Notes: generated from the sequence alone by a model not told the origin. Positions 8,164-17,546 are shown, counted from the first letter of the stretch. The stretch: 34,520 bases of DNA from Kurthia zopfii (GCF_003143955.1 NZ_QFVS01000034.1:1-34520), one strand, 5' to 3'. Numbers and translations are program-made.

Positions 8164-8196
8164 ACGACCATCTATTCAGAGATGGTCGTTTTTTTA
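8164..8196 (+). terminator. yjbI-yjbH terminator
   Basis: ACGACCATCT (8164-8173) and AGATGGTCGT (8180-8189) form a perfect 10-bp stem with a 6-base loop, followed by seven T. Confidence 0.92.
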
Positions 8197-8380
8197 TGTG
8201 TAAATACCGAAAACTTACCGCCGATAGGAGTCATCTTTATTTCTTTCAATGATGATTTAATGCAAAAATTAGCCCTTCAAAAGAACAATGCATTCAGTTA
8301 TAAATGATTTGATCAATCGAGAGCTAAAATACATTTAGCGTTGAACAACGAAAAGTACGCTCTATCGCTGAGTTAAATAC
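8197..8380. other. Gene-free stretch after yjbH
   Basis: No open frame with a ribosome site and no clear hairpin is seen here. It separates the yjbH terminator from the terminator of the candidate small RNA on the opposite strand. Confidence 0.4.
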
Positions 8381-8421
8381 AAAAAACGCAGCACCATCAA
8401 AAATGTTTTCGATAAGCTGCG
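8381..8421 (-). terminator. Terminator of the candidate small RNA
   Basis: On the minus strand GCGCAGC and GCTGCG (8416-8421 with 8387-8392) enclose a further stem (ATCGAAAAC with TTTTTGAT). Six T follow at 8381-8386. There is no T-run on the plus side, so it serves only the minus strand. Confidence 0.8.
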
Positions 8422-8468
8422 CATATACTATTCATTTTTAAGTTTATAGATGATTTAAAACAGTCATG

Positions 8469-8482
8469 AGAAAACGCTTTCT
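8469..8482. promoter_or_regulatory. cre-like palindrome (possible CcpA site)
   Basis: AGAAAACGCTTTCT is a 14-base palindrome with the CG centre and A/T arms of catabolite-responsive elements. It differs from the optimal form only at the outermost bases. It lies about 35-48 bases downstream of the predicted start of the candidate small RNA, where CcpA usually represses. Confidence 0.45.
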
Positions 8483-8522
8483 AAAACTGTATTAATATAG
8501 CTTTGTTTTTGTGTTAGTACAG

Positions 8523-8551
8523 ATTTTACTGTGATCTACTTTTGTTATCAA
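8523..8551 (-). promoter_or_regulatory. Promoter of the candidate small RNA
   Basis: On the minus strand: TTGATA (8546-8551), a 17-base spacer and TAAAAT (8523-8528). Each box has one mismatch to consensus. The predicted start is near 8516. Confidence 0.6.
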
Positions 8552-8632
8552 TATTAACTTTAACAATCTATTTCTGATATGTATTGATGATTTCTAAATA
8601 ATCTCCCATTTTTTTCTATCTTTAAAATTTAC

Positions 8633-8672
8633 AAAAAAATAAAATGAGCGACTCTACGAGAGCGCTCATTTT
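8633..8672 (-). terminator. roxS terminator
   Basis: AAAATGAGCG (8641-8650) pairs with CGCTCATTTT (8663-8672), with an inner CTC/GAG pair. On the minus strand a T-run (8633-8639) follows. Confidence 0.85.
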
Positions 8673-8742
8673 CACAAAGGGGATGGGAGAAATGTTCACG
8701 TTCAAACAAAGGGGTGTATGTTTGTTTGTGATTTATTTCACA
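8633..8742 (-). ncRNA. roxS: RoxS/RsaE small regulatory RNA
   Basis: Trans-acting small RNA of Bacillales that base-pairs with mRNAs of central metabolism and redox genes through C-rich loops. The minus strand carries the conserved 5' block (ATCACAAACAAACATAC, then CCCCTTTGTTTGAA), followed by the signature TTCTCCCATCCCCTTTG and a terminator hairpin (8641-8672). Length is about 110 bases; B. subtilis RoxS is about 115. The location between yjbH and pepF is the conserved locus of roxS/rsaE. One difference from the forms I remember is ACACCCC, not ACCCC, in the first C-rich motif. The terminator stem (AAAATGAGCG with CGCTCATTTT) is also different. Confidence 0.9.
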
Positions 8743-8743
8743 G
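8726..8743. promoter_or_regulatory. Rex-type operator at the roxS start site
   Basis: TTGTGATTTATTTCACAG matches the Gram-positive Rex consensus (TTGTGAA, four A/T bases, TTCACAA) with two mismatches and a perfect TGTGA/TCACA core. It overlaps the predicted roxS transcription start, a position suited to repression that is relieved when NADH is high. Rex control of roxS is known in B. subtilis. The same core would also suit an Fnr/Crp protein, but the half-site context favours Rex. Confidence 0.75.
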
Positions 8744-8748
8744 TCATT

Positions 8749-8777
8749 ACTTTATCACTTAATCCCTTATATAGCAA
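8749..8777 (-). promoter_or_regulatory. roxS promoter
   Basis: On the minus strand: TTGCTA (8772-8777), a 17-base spacer and TAAAGT (8749-8754). Two upstream TGTGAA elements (8793-8798 and 8827-8832 on the minus strand) resemble ResD half-sites and could bind the activator known for roxS in B. subtilis. That link is inferred. Confidence 0.6.
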
Positions 8778-9036
8778 CGGTTTTATATTATGTTCACATA
8801 TTAGACACAATGAAAACGGATACAATTTCACATTTATTAAAACCTATAAAATCCGACAAAAATATGTGTTGAATCCGACATTTTATTTTCGAAGTTTTTA
8901 TTTCACTTGTAAATAATTACCTCAAATTTATTCTTTTTTGTAAAATCTGATCATCCCAATTTTTAGCACTTCAATTTGAAGTTTCCCCCCTGCCCAATCA
9001 CTAATTTATTAAACTGTACTATAAAATAGGCTATTT
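8778..9036. other. roxS upstream region, no gene
   Basis: No credible coding frame. Besides the TGTGAA elements it contains a 9-base direct repeat AATCCGACA (8850-8858 and 8872-8880; start-to-start 22 bases, about two helical turns) and an ACTTCAA/TTGAAGT dyad at 8968-8982. These may be regulator sites for roxS. None is identified. Confidence 0.35.
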
Positions 9037-9085
9037 TTTTGAAAAGAAAAGGCTCACAATAATGAAATTCATTATTGTGAGCCTT
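9037..9085 (-). terminator. pepF terminator
   Basis: A near-perfect 18-bp inverted repeat (9049-9066 with 9068-9085) starts 11 bases after the pepF stop. On the minus strand a broken T-rich tail follows. Confidence 0.85.
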
Positions 9086-9096
9086 GCATATTATCA

Positions 9097-10908
9097 TTAT
9101 TTACTTAATAATTTCTCTAATTCGACAAGGTTTTTCTCAAATAAATCAAATGCTAATTGGATTGGTTCTGCTGATTCCATATCAACACCTGCTGCACGAA
9201 GTACATTGATTGGAGAATCCGAGCAACCTGCTTTTAAGAAGTTATTTGTATAACGTTCTACAGCTGGAGCACCTTCAGATAAGATTTGGCTACTTAATGC
9301 AATTGCAGCTGATTTACCAGTCGCATATTGATATACATAGTAATTGTAATAGAAGTGAGGAATTCTAGCCCATTCTAGTGCAATTTCATCATCACTTACC
9401 ATGTGATCACCGAAGTAGAATTTATTCAACTCATGATATTTAGCAGATAGTGCATCTGCAGTTAATGGTTCACCATTACGATCCATTTCATGAATGATAT
9501 GTTCGAATTCAGCAAACATTGTTTGACGAATGATTGTGCCTCGGAAAGAATCTAACCAATGATTTAAAATGTAAATTCTTAATTTCTCATCTTCTACAGT
9601 TTTTAGAAGATAGTCTGTCAGTAATTCTTCATTACAAGTAGATGCTACTTCTGCTACGAAGATTGAGTAATCTCCATATACTGCAGGTTGGTTATTACGA
9701 GAATAATAACTGTGTACTGAATGCCCAAATTCATGAACTAAAGTGTACAGATTATCCAAATTATCTTGCCAGTTCATTAGGATATATGGGTTCGTACCAT
9801 ATGCTCCTGAAGAATAGGCACCACTACGCTTCCCTTTATTCTCTACAACGTCTACCCAGCGATCTTGAAGCGCTTGTTTGACGATTCCAACATACTCGTC
9901 ACCCATTGCTTCAAAGCTGTTTAGCATATGCTCTGTCGCTTTTTCATAAGGCATATCCATTTTCGCTTCTGATACTAATGGTGTATAAACATCCCACATA
10001 TGCAGCTCATCTACACCTAATACTTTTTTACGTAATTCTAAGTAACGATGCATTAAACCGATGTTTTTGTGCACTGTATCGATCAATTGATCATATACTT
10101 TTTCAGGAATACTATTAGCTGCCATTGCAGCATGACGAGCAGAATCGTATTTACGGATTCGGGCTGATACCGTATGACCTTTTACATTTCCTGCTAGAGT
10201 TGAAGCAAATGTATTTTTGAATTTACCAAAAGTAGCATACATCGCTTTAAAACCTGCTTCACGTACTGAACGATCCGCACTTTCTAAGAAATGTACATAA
10301 TTGCCGTGCGTTAATTGTACGTCATTGCCATTTTCATCTTTTACGATTGGGAATTCAAGATCCGCATTATTTAACATGCCGAATGTGTTTGCAGAAGCAC
10401 TGTTCACTTCACTCATTTGAGCTAACAATGATTCTTGCTCTGTTGAAAGAACGTGCGCGCGTTGTTCATTAATTTCTTTTAATTCTTGTTTATATAAACG
10501 TAATTCCTCATTCTCTTCTAAGTATTGCGTAATTTGAGATTCAGGTAATGCTAAAATTTCTGGCACTAAAAATGATAATGCTGTAGAAACTTTTGCAATT
10601 TGAGAACTACTTCTGCTTTCAATTGCTTGGAACTCACTATTTGTCGTGTCTTGATCTGAACGCATATGTGCGAAAGTATAAAGTACACCGATTTTTGTGT
10701 AAACGTCATCGCGATAACGAAGAACTTCCAACATAGCATTTGCGCCATTTTTTAAAGTTCCTTGATATGTAGGAGCTTTTTCAAGAAGTGTATCTAACTC
10801 ATCGTATGATTTATTCCACACCTCTACTGACTCAAAAATATCTGATAATCGCCATGTTAATTCTTCTGGTACTTCATTTCTTAATGGAATTGTTTTTACT
10901 TCTGCCAT
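9097..10908 (-). CDS. pepF: Oligoendopeptidase F
   Basis: Cytosolic M3B-family zinc metallopeptidase that cleaves short oligopeptides, 603 residues, normal length. The zinc-binding HEFGH motif is at 392-396 (H392, E393, H396), with the third ligand expected at E420 in FVAEVAST. The N-terminal helical domain (about 1-200) is the peptidase-associated lobe. The ATG lies 9 bases after AGAGGAGG. A possible promoter lies at 10951-10979 (TTGCAT, 17 bases, GAAAAT). It sits between coiA and roxS, as in other Bacillales. In B. subtilis, PepF overproduction inhibits sporulation initiation; its normal role is peptide turnover. Confidence 0.96.
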   Translation of the reverse strand: MAEVKTIPLRNEVPEELTWRLSDIFESVEVWNKSYDELDTLLEKAPTYQGTLKNGANAMLEVLRYRDDVYTKIGVLYTFAHMRSDQDTTNSEFQAIESRSSSQIAKVSTALSFLVPEILALPESQITQYLEENEELRLYKQELKEINEQRAHVLSTEQESLLAQMSEVNSASANTFGMLNNADLEFPIVKDENGNDVQLTHGNYVHFLESADRSVREAGFKAMYATFGKFKNTFASTLAGNVKGHTVSARIRKYDSARHAAMAANSIPEKVYDQLIDTVHKNIGLMHRYLELRKKVLGVDELHMWDVYTPLVSEAKMDMPYEKATEHMLNSFEAMGDEYVGIVKQALQDRWVDVVENKGKRSGAYSSGAYGTNPYILMNWQDNLDNLYTLVHEFGHSVHSYYSRNNQPAVYGDYSIFVAEVASTCNEELLTDYLLKTVEDEKLRIYILNHWLDSFRGTIIRQTMFAEFEHIIHEMDRNGEPLTADALSAKYHELNKFYFGDHMVSDDEIALEWARIPHFYYNYYVYQYATGKSAAIALSSQILSEGAPAVERYTNNFLKAGCSDSPINVLRAAGVDMESAEPIQLAFDLFEKNLVELEKLLSK

Positions 10909-10950
10909 TATTATTGGCCTCCTCTAATGATGTTTTTTTATTTCTATTCC

Positions 10951-10979
10951 ATTTTCTCAATTATCAAACTATTATGCAA
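10951..10979 (-). promoter_or_regulatory. Possible pepF promoter
   Basis: On the minus strand TTGCAT (10974-10979), 17 bases, GAAAAT (10951-10956). The -10 box is weak. pepF may also be read through from coiA, since no terminator is seen between them. Confidence 0.4.
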
Positions 10980-10998
10980 CAAAATGGATGTGAATCTT

Positions 10999-12063
10999 TC
11001 ACAATTCGAAATAATTATACACCAATGAAGAGAAAATTGAGCCTTCAAGGTCTTCCCACTCTAACTTCGGGTTATGTTCGCATAGAAAATCGACGTAGTA
11101 TTGAAATTCTTTTTTCGTTATTCGGTATTGAGGATATTTGGAATGGAAGTAATGATACACATCCGTTCTTCCAATTGATTTCATTAGAAGGACTGCTAGT
11201 AGTTGCCATTCAACACTATGCTTTGATTGAACTTCACTCATCGGAATGCCAATCCAGTTTGGAATTAATCCCAGCATGATTTTCTCATCGTAGCTTTCTT
11301 TTAAAAACGGATCCTTCAATCCCCTTTTATTAAAACGGACTCTATTTTGTAAATATCTTATTTTTTCAATTTGCCAAATTTCATCATACAATTCATGATT
11401 GATTTCTTCCTTTAGACTAAGTGATTGAAATTGCTGTTCTTTTAGAGAGATATTTTTTACAGTTGCGATGAATTGATTGCCCGAAATATGAACTAAATGA
11501 TTGAAATGCCAAAAACATCTATTTTCTACATCAAAGGAAATACAGGATGCACTTTTTATAAATTGCTGCGTAAAAGGGGTAAGTCGAACTTTACGAGTAC
11601 CCGAAAAAACTTGGCCAACTGTTTTAGGAAACCAGATCGGTGTCACATCGACTGCTTGATACCCTTGATTTCTCTTATCCAAAAGCTGCTTCGTTATAGG
11701 ACTACATTGGAATTCAATCGCATAGTATTTTTCATTGTTTTTCACTAAAAGATCCGGTCTTTGGCGAATTCTTTTTAAATATGGTTCTAATAATGTAGGG
11801 ATTTTTTGAGATTGCAGCCAACTATAGAGCAAATGCTTCCCTTTTAGATGAATGGCTGTTTCACCTTCCGAGAACACATCACAATCATTTTTTCGGATAT
11901 GAGCGAAATGAGGGATTATGATCTCACCAATTTTCAACATAACTTTTTGACCGCAGGCAGGACAGTAAAATTCACGTTCTTTTCGAATCTCTTTTAAGCG
12001 CTCTTTTGTCACTTCTAATGTTAGACGCATTTGTTCTCCAGTTTCTGAATTAGCTGACAGCAT
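10999..12063 (-). CDS. coiA: Competence protein CoiA
   Basis: CoiA-family competence protein, about 354 residues, which acts on incoming single-stranded DNA during natural transformation and promotes recombination. An N-terminal treble-clef-like element has CPAC (C34, C37). A PD-(D/E)xK-type nuclease core follows, with D104 in RQRPDLLV and E117-F-Q119 in YAIEFQC. The start is set at MLSANSETGEQ because GGGGTGG lies 4 bases upstream and homologues start this way. An in-frame ATG 23 codons earlier lacks a ribosome site. No other competence operon lies in the window. Its presence suggests at least ancestral transformability. Confidence 0.9.
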   Translation of the reverse strand: MLSANSETGEQMRLTLEVTKERLKEIRKEREFYCPACGQKVMLKIGEIIIPHFAHIRKNDCDVFSEGETAIHLKGKHLLYSWLQSQKIPTLLEPYLKRIRQRPDLLVKNNEKYYAIEFQCSPITKQLLDKRNQGYQAVDVTPIWFPKTVGQVFSGTRKVRLTPFTQQFIKSASCISFDVENRCFWHFNHLVHISGNQFIATVKNISLKEQQFQSLSLKEEINHELYDEIWQIEKIRYLQNRVRFNKRGLKDPFLKESYDEKIMLGLIPNWIGIPMSEVQSKHSVEWQLLAVLLMKSIGRTDVYHYFHSKYPQYRITKKEFQYYVDFLCEHNPKLEWEDLEGSIFSSLVYNYFEL

Positions 12064-12274
12064 TCGACCACCCCCATGTCTATTTATTCTATGTCTATAT
12101 GCGATTTTTTTCGAATGAAGAAAACGACTCATTTCCGTATTTCTAAACGAATTTCAATCTTAAAATCTCATTTCAACTCCCTTATCTACTCCTTTTAATA
12201 AATACGCAATTTTTTCGTCATTTTCAGAAGCTGCTGTCTACAAGGTCGAACACTATTCAAAAGGGTCTGAAACA

Positions 12275-12322
12275 TAAAAAAACACCCCGAAAGCTAGTTT
12301 TCACTCTAACTTTCGCGGTGCG
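12275..12322 (-). terminator. mecA terminator
   Basis: On the minus strand GCACCGCGAAAGTTAG pairs imperfectly with CTAGCTTTCGGGGTGT, and seven T follow (12275-12281). It lies 25 bases after the mecA stop. Confidence 0.85.
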
Positions 12323-12346
12323 ATTTATTTGTAATTCGGACTCATT

Positions 12347-12994
12347 TTAGAAGTATTCTCTTGTAATACGGAAGCAATCGCCTTCCATAATAGGCTTACC
12401 ATATTCACGAATCACATGGATTGTCTTAGAAGATTCATCCGCGTATTCAAGAATCGGGCTAATAATGTCCTGTTGATCTTCAACATCTTGAATTTCATGT
12501 AGATCAACATATAAATAATATTTGCCTTCGTATTCGAAAAGCTCATTTATTAAATCGAAGTCTTCAGGTGCCGACTTCGCTAATGGAATCAAGTCGTCAA
12601 AATTCTTGAATTCAAAAACAATATCGTCTACTAAAACGTCTTCTTCCTCGATAAAATCAGGAATATTCGGGTTAAACGGATCTACATCAAATAAATTTGA
12701 AAATTGATTACCTTTGGCCTGTAAGTCTTCCATTCCAGCCCCTAACATTTCAGTTGGGTTCGTCACGATTGTTACAGTTAATTCAAGGCCGACATCTTTT
12801 GCCACGACTTGAATCCATAAAGGACCGTTAATTTCAAATTGATCATCATTCACTTCATCCATCATCACCCAGAAAAGTTCTTCGCCTTTATCTCGGTTAT
12901 ACCATATTTCGTCTTTCGTAAAGCCGCGTTCCTCAATATCTTTATATGAAATCACTAATTTAATTGTATTTTCATTAATACGTTCTATATCCAT
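12347..12994 (-). CDS. mecA: Adaptor protein MecA
   Basis: MecA adaptor, 215 residues. In relatives it recruits substrates such as ComK to ClpC and promotes ClpC hexamer assembly. The N-terminal substrate-binding domain begins MDIERINENTIKL. An acidic linker (about 100-125, rich in Asp and Glu) leads to the C-terminal ClpC-binding domain. The chosen ATG lies 9 bases after AGGGAG. A TTG three codons upstream touches the ribosome site and is unlikely to be used. coiA and spx flank it, as in B. subtilis. ClpC itself is not in the window. Confidence 0.95.
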   Translation of the reverse strand: MDIERINENTIKLVISYKDIEERGFTKDEIWYNRDKGEELFWVMMDEVNDDQFEINGPLWIQVVAKDVGLELTVTIVTNPTEMLGAGMEDLQAKGNQFSNLFDVDPFNPNIPDFIEEEDVLVDDIVFEFKNFDDLIPLAKSAPEDFDLINELFEYEGKYYLYVDLHEIQDVEDQQDIISPILEYADESSKTIHVIREYGKPIMEGDCFRITREYF

Positions 12995-13124
12995 ATTAAA
13001 CAACTCCCTTCGGCTAACTCATGTGCGAGTATATCCCCTTGGATAACGTAGTGCTGCTACCTCTATTGTAATTCTTCCTCGCTAAAAAAGAAAAGAAAAA
13101 GTCCTATTTACTATCGTTATATGA

Positions 13125-13153
13125 ATTTTAGAGAAGTATGACTAGAAATGCAA
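13125..13153 (-). promoter_or_regulatory. mecA promoter
   Basis: On the minus strand: TTGCAT (13148-13153), 17 bases, TAAAAT (13125-13130). It would give a leader of about 125 bases. Confidence 0.5.
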
Positions 13154-13210
13154 CATTTTAAACTAATAATAGCTGTTTTTTAAAAATCAGGGGAGGTTTT
13201 ATAGCGAATT

Positions 13211-13261
13211 CAAAAAAATACCCTACAAGTAGGTCTTTTTTCAAAGTAACCGACTTATAGG
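13211..13261 (-). terminator. spx terminator
   Basis: On the minus strand CCTATAAGT (13253-13261) pairs with ACTTGTAGG (13222-13230) with one G-T wobble. An inner GGT/ACC pair and a T-run (13211-13218) complete it. Confidence 0.75.
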
Positions 13262-13283
13262 ATATGTTTTGAGTTAGTTAATA

Positions 13284-13682
13284 TTAATTAACTAAGCGCT
13301 GAGCTTCTTGAAGTTGGTAAGCTCGAACTTTACGTGGTAGGAAACGACGAATTTCATCTTCGTTATAACCGACCTGTAATCTTTTTTCATCAAGGATAAT
13401 CGGACGGCGTAAAAGCCCTGGATTTTCTTGAATCAATTCATATAATTTCTGAAGTGGAAGTGTTTCTACATCCACATGAAGTTTTTGGAAAGTTTTAGAA
13501 CGTGTCGAGATGATCTCATCAGTGCCATCTTCCGTCATTCTTAAAATTTCTTTGATTTCAGAAATCGTTAGTGGTTCAGCAAATATATTTCTTTCTTTAT
13601 AAGCAATATCGTGTTCCTCTAACCAAGCTTTCGCTTTACGACAAGAAGTACAGCTCGGAGATGTAAATAATGTTACTATCAT
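13284..13682 (-). CDS. spx: Redox-sensing regulator Spx
   Basis: Spx, an ArsC-like global regulator that binds the RNA polymerase alpha C-terminal domain and redirects transcription under disulfide stress. It has 132 residues. The redox switch CTSC is at C11-C14. The motifs [16 protein letters not shown] (about 51-66) and [28 protein letters not shown] (about 90-117) are characteristic. The chosen ATG ([11 protein letters not shown]) lies about 10 bases after AAAGGA. A GTG three codons upstream is too close to it. Spx level is set by ClpXP with YjbH, also encoded here. A minus-strand TATAAT at 13761-13766 is the likely promoter. Confidence 0.96.
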   Translation of the reverse strand: MIVTLFTSPSCTSCRKAKAWLEEHDIAYKERNIFAEPLTISEIKEILRMTEDGTDEIISTRSKTFQKLHVDVETLPLQKLYELIQENPGLLRRPIILDEKRLQVGYNEDEIRRFLPRKVRAYQLQEAQRLVN

Positions 13683-13760
13683 ATCTAGCACATCCTTTCA
13701 AATGTTTGAATCATTTTTATTTTCTAAATTAGAATAAATATAATAAAGAAGTCTAACTTC

Positions 13761-13789
13761 ATTATACAACAGTTTCTTAATTTTGAATA
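13761..13789 (-). promoter_or_regulatory. spx promoter
   Basis: A perfect TATAAT lies on the minus strand (13761-13766). The -35 region is weak (TATTCA at 17 bases, 13784-13789), which suggests an activator or low basal use. Confidence 0.55.
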
Positions 13790-13822
13790 TAGATTTTCGA
13801 TAATTTTTTAAAGCGATATATT

Positions 13823-13842
13823 GTACTACCAACTGTAGTTAC
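13823..13842. promoter_or_regulatory. Dyad between spx and trpS
   Basis: GTACTAC (13823-13829) and GTAGTTAC (13835-13842) form an interrupted inverted repeat upstream of the spx promoter. Its form recalls operators of DUF24/MarR-type redox repressors (YodB-like), which control spx in B. subtilis. This is a suggestion only. The rest of 13843-13972 shows nothing clear. Confidence 0.25.
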
Positions 13843-13972
13843 GAATCAAGTAAAATGCCGATAAATGAATTATTCCCTATTTTTAGCATCTATAAACCTA
13901 TTTCTCGAAAAAATATTTTCTCATTTAGATTTTATCAATTGAAAATGCTTTTACAGCGCATTTTCTACATAT

Positions 13973-14001
13973 TTGCATTCCAAATAAAAATAGACTATAA
14001 T
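13973..14001 (+). promoter_or_regulatory. trpS promoter
   Basis: TTGCAT (13973-13978), 17 bases, perfect TATAAT (13996-14001). The predicted start near 14008 is just before T-box stem I. Confidence 0.75.
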
Positions 14002-14017
14002 TCAACTAATTTAAAAA

Positions 14018-15278
<1,261 letters not shown>

Positions 15279-15282
15279 TACA

Positions 15283-15327
15283 AAAAAATGAGGAATCATG
15301 CTAATTCAGCATGATTCCTCATTTTTT
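15283..15327. terminator. Bidirectional terminator trpS / fabF
   Basis: A perfect 20-bp stem (15283-15302 with 15308-15327) with a 5-base loop. The A-run on one side and T-run on the other let it end both trpS (plus) and fabF (minus). Confidence 0.93.
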
Positions 15328-15334
15328 ATTTTAT

Positions 15335-16576
15335 TTAAACTTCGTATTTTTTGAATACTAATGTTGCGTTATGTCCACCGAATCCGAATGAGTTACTTAA
15401 TGCGTAATCCATCGTTTTCTCTACCGCTGCATTTGGTGTGTAGTTTAGATCACACTCTTCAGCTTGGTTTTGAAGATTCATTGTTGGTGGTACAATTCCT
15501 TCTTTCAGCGCTAACACCGAGAAGATTGCCTCAACACCACCAGCTGCGCCAAGCATATGACCAGTCATTGATTTCGTTGAACTGATTGCTACTTTTTGTG
15601 CGTGATCGCCTAATACTTTTTTGATTGCTTCTGTTTCAAGCATATCATTGTAATAAGTAGACGTACCATGCGCATTAATATAATCAATTTGTGATGGATC
15701 AATGCCAGCATCTTGAATCGCTTGGTTCATCGCACGTGCTGCACCTTCCCCACCAGGAGCTGGAGCAGTAATATGATAAGCATCACCTGAAGCGCCGTAT
15801 CCAACTACTTCACCGTAGATTTTTGCGCCACGAGCTAATGCAAATTCAAGGCTTTCAAGAACGACAACGCCAGCACCTTCACCCATTACGAAACCATCGC
15901 GGTCTTTATCGAAAGGACGTGAAGCTGTTTTCGGATCTTGGTTTAATGATAAAGCAGTGTTTGAACAGAAACCAGCTACTGATAATTCAGTAATTGGTGC
16001 TTCAGTTCCCCCTGTAATCATTGCATCTGCATCGCCACGTTGAATAACTTTGAAAGCATCACCGATTGAGTTTGTTCCTGTTGCACAAGCAGTTACTGTA
16101 CAAGTGTTAATACCTTTAGCGCCTAAATGAATCGAAACTTGTCCTGCTGCCATATCTGGAATCATCATTGGTACGAAGAAAGGACTTACACGACGAGGAC
16201 CTTTCGTAATTAGGTTATTGTATTGTTGTTCAAAAGTTTCCATACCACCGATACCAGAACCTAACCATACGCCGATTCGATCAGCATTTGATTCATCAAT
16301 TGTTAAATCTGCATCTTTTACAGCCATAGTTGAAGCTGCAATTGCATAATGCGTGAAGCGGTCCATTTTACGTGCTTCTTTTTTTACAACATATTGTTCG
16401 ATATCGAAGTCTGTTACTTCTGCTGCAACACTTACCGGGAATTTTTCAGCGTCAATACGAGTTAGTAAACCTACACCTGACTCCCCTTTTTTAACTGCTT
16501 CCCAAGTTGCATGTGCATCGTTTGCTAAAGGTGTCACTGCACCAATACCTGTAATTACTACTCTATGTTTCGTCAT
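15335..16576 (-). CDS. fabF: 3-oxoacyl-ACP synthase II
   Basis: Elongating condensing enzyme of fatty acid synthesis (malonyl-ACP + acyl-ACP to 3-oxoacyl-ACP), a cytosolic dimer of 413 residues. The catalytic triad is visible: C164 in TACATGTN, H303 in NAHGTST and H340 in [11 protein letters not shown]. The start follows AGAAGGGG by 9 bases and lies 31 bases after fabH, so fabH-fabF form one operon under the FapR operator at 17575-17593. This is the same pair and order as in B. subtilis. Confidence 0.97.
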   Translation of the reverse strand: MTKHRVVITGIGAVTPLANDAHATWEAVKKGESGVGLLTRIDAEKFPVSVAAEVTDFDIEQYVVKKEARKMDRFTHYAIAASTMAVKDADLTIDESNADRIGVWLGSGIGGMETFEQQYNNLITKGPRRVSPFFVPMMIPDMAAGQVSIHLGAKGINTCTVTACATGTNSIGDAFKVIQRGDADAMITGGTEAPITELSVAGFCSNTALSLNQDPKTASRPFDKDRDGFVMGEGAGVVVLESLEFALARGAKIYGEVVGYGASGDAYHITAPAPGGEGAARAMNQAIQDAGIDPSQIDYINAHGTSTYYNDMLETEAIKKVLGDHAQKVAISSTKSMTGHMLGAAGGVEAIFSVLALKEGIVPPTMNLQNQAEECDLNYTPNAAVEKTMDYALSNSFGFGGHNATLVFKKYEV

Positions 16577-16607
16577 TTTTAAAAACCCCTTCTCTCTTTA
16601 CCTCAAA

Positions 16608-17546
16608 TTATTTTCCGTATCTTAAAGTTAATGCGCCCCAAGTTAGGCCGCCACCGAAGCCGACTAATACTAAAAGGTCACCATCTTTAATCTGACCATT
16701 TTCAACACATTCAACCATCGCATTACCAATTGAAGCTGCTGACGTATTACCATATTTGCTAATGACTGTCGCCACTTTTTCTTCAGGCAATTCTAGTCGT
16801 TTACGAGCCGATTCAATAATGCGAATATTCGCTTGGTGTGGAATTAGGAAATCAACGTCTTCTTTTGTATAACCAGCTTTTTCAATGACATTAATTGCTG
16901 ATTCGCCCATTTGACGGACTGCAAATTTGAATACTTCACGACCATTCATCACAATATGATCTTCCTCATCTTGATATAAATGCTTGCCGCCAGTACCATC
17001 TGCGCCTAATTCGAATGATAAAATGCCTTTACCTTCTGAAACATTACCGACTACAGCTGCACAAGCACCATCTCCGAAAAGAACGGCAGTGTTACGATCA
17101 GACCAATCTGTAATTTTCGATAATTTCTCAACACCGACAACTAATACATAATCATATGTACCTGCTTCGACAAAATGTTTTGCAGTTACTAATCCATAAA
17201 TATATCCTGCACAAGCTGCTGCTTGATCCATTGCCGCTGCATTTTTCGCACCGATTTTCTCTTGTACCATGCAAGCTACCGACGGGAATGGTTGATCAGG
17301 TGTTACTGTATTTACTAAAATCAGACCGACTTGATCTGCCGTAATACCTGCATCTTTCAATGCTGCTTCTGCTGCTTTATATGCTAAATCCGATGTATTT
17401 TCATCATCACCGGCGATTCTACGTTCTTCGATTCCTGTTCTCGTGCGAATCCATTCATCAGATGTATCCATGATTTTTTCTAAATCCGCATTTGTAACGA
17501 TTTTCTCCGGTACATATCTTCCAATACCGACTAAACCAGCTGCCAT
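16608..17546 (-). CDS. fabH: 3-oxoacyl-ACP synthase III
   Basis: Initiating condensing enzyme of fatty acid synthesis, which joins an acyl-CoA primer to malonyl-ACP. In Bacillales it prefers branched primers. It has 312 residues. The catalytic Cys-His-Asn set is C112 (AAACAGY), H237 (IPHQANIRI) and N267 (KYGNTSA). AAAGGGG precedes the ATG. Transcription starts at a near-consensus promoter whose -10 box abuts a FapR operator, so malonyl-CoA should induce the operon. Only one fabH copy is in the window. Confidence 0.97.
   Translation of the reverse strand: MAAGLVGIGRYVPEKIVTNADLEKIMDTSDEWIRTRTGIEERRIAGDDENTSDLAYKAAEAALKDAGITADQVGLILVNTVTPDQPFPSVACMVQEKIGAKNAAAMDQAAACAGYIYGLVTAKHFVEAGTYDYVLVVGVEKLSKITDWSDRNTAVLFGDGACAAVVGNVSEGKGILSFELGADGTGGKHLYQDEEDHIVMNGREVFKFAVRQMGESAINVIEKAGYTKEDVDFLIPHQANIRIIESARKRLELPEEKVATVISKYGNTSAASIGNAMVECVENGQIKDGDLLVLVGFGGGLTWGALTLRYGK

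Larger units (their letters stand above)
8381..8516 (-). ncRNA. Candidate second small RNA downstream of roxS
   Basis: A self-contained minus-strand transcription unit of about 135 bases lies between the roxS terminator and yjbH. It has a sigma-A type promoter (8523-8551), a cre-like palindrome about 35-48 bases into the transcript, and a strong terminator (8381-8421). The predicted RNA has no open frame longer than about 12 codons with a ribosome site. An internal hairpin can form around 8463-8491 (CAGT and ACTG flanking AGAAA/TTTCT). It contains no G-rich run complementary to the C-rich motifs of RoxS, so I do not call it a sponge RNA. Seen: promoter, dyad and terminator. Inferred: that it is transcribed and non-coding. 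Confidence 0.5.

Noticed and set aside
8381-8516. Identification of the second small RNA as the RoxS sponge RosA
   Set aside because: RosA-type sponging needs G-rich complements to the C-rich motifs of RoxS. None is present in this transcript.
8727-8742. Reading TGTGA/TCACA as an Fnr or Crp site
   Set aside because: It overlaps the roxS start site, and the flanking bases (TTGTGA to TTCACA) fit the Rex operator known for roxS better, so it is annotated as Rex-type.
8644-8916. 90-codon plus-strand open frame in the roxS region
   Set aside because: It runs antisense through the RoxS RNA, its operator and promoter. It has no good ribosome site and its product shows no family features.
10989-11003. 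TGTGAATCTTTCACA as a second Rex/Fnr site upstream of pepF
   Set aside because: It is 15 bases long, one base short of the required half-site spacing, and lies at the end of the coiA coding sequence, so it is probably chance.
12064-12132. Longer coiA start
   Set aside because: There is no ribosome site at the upstream ATG. The next in-frame ATG has GGGGTGG and matches family N-termini.
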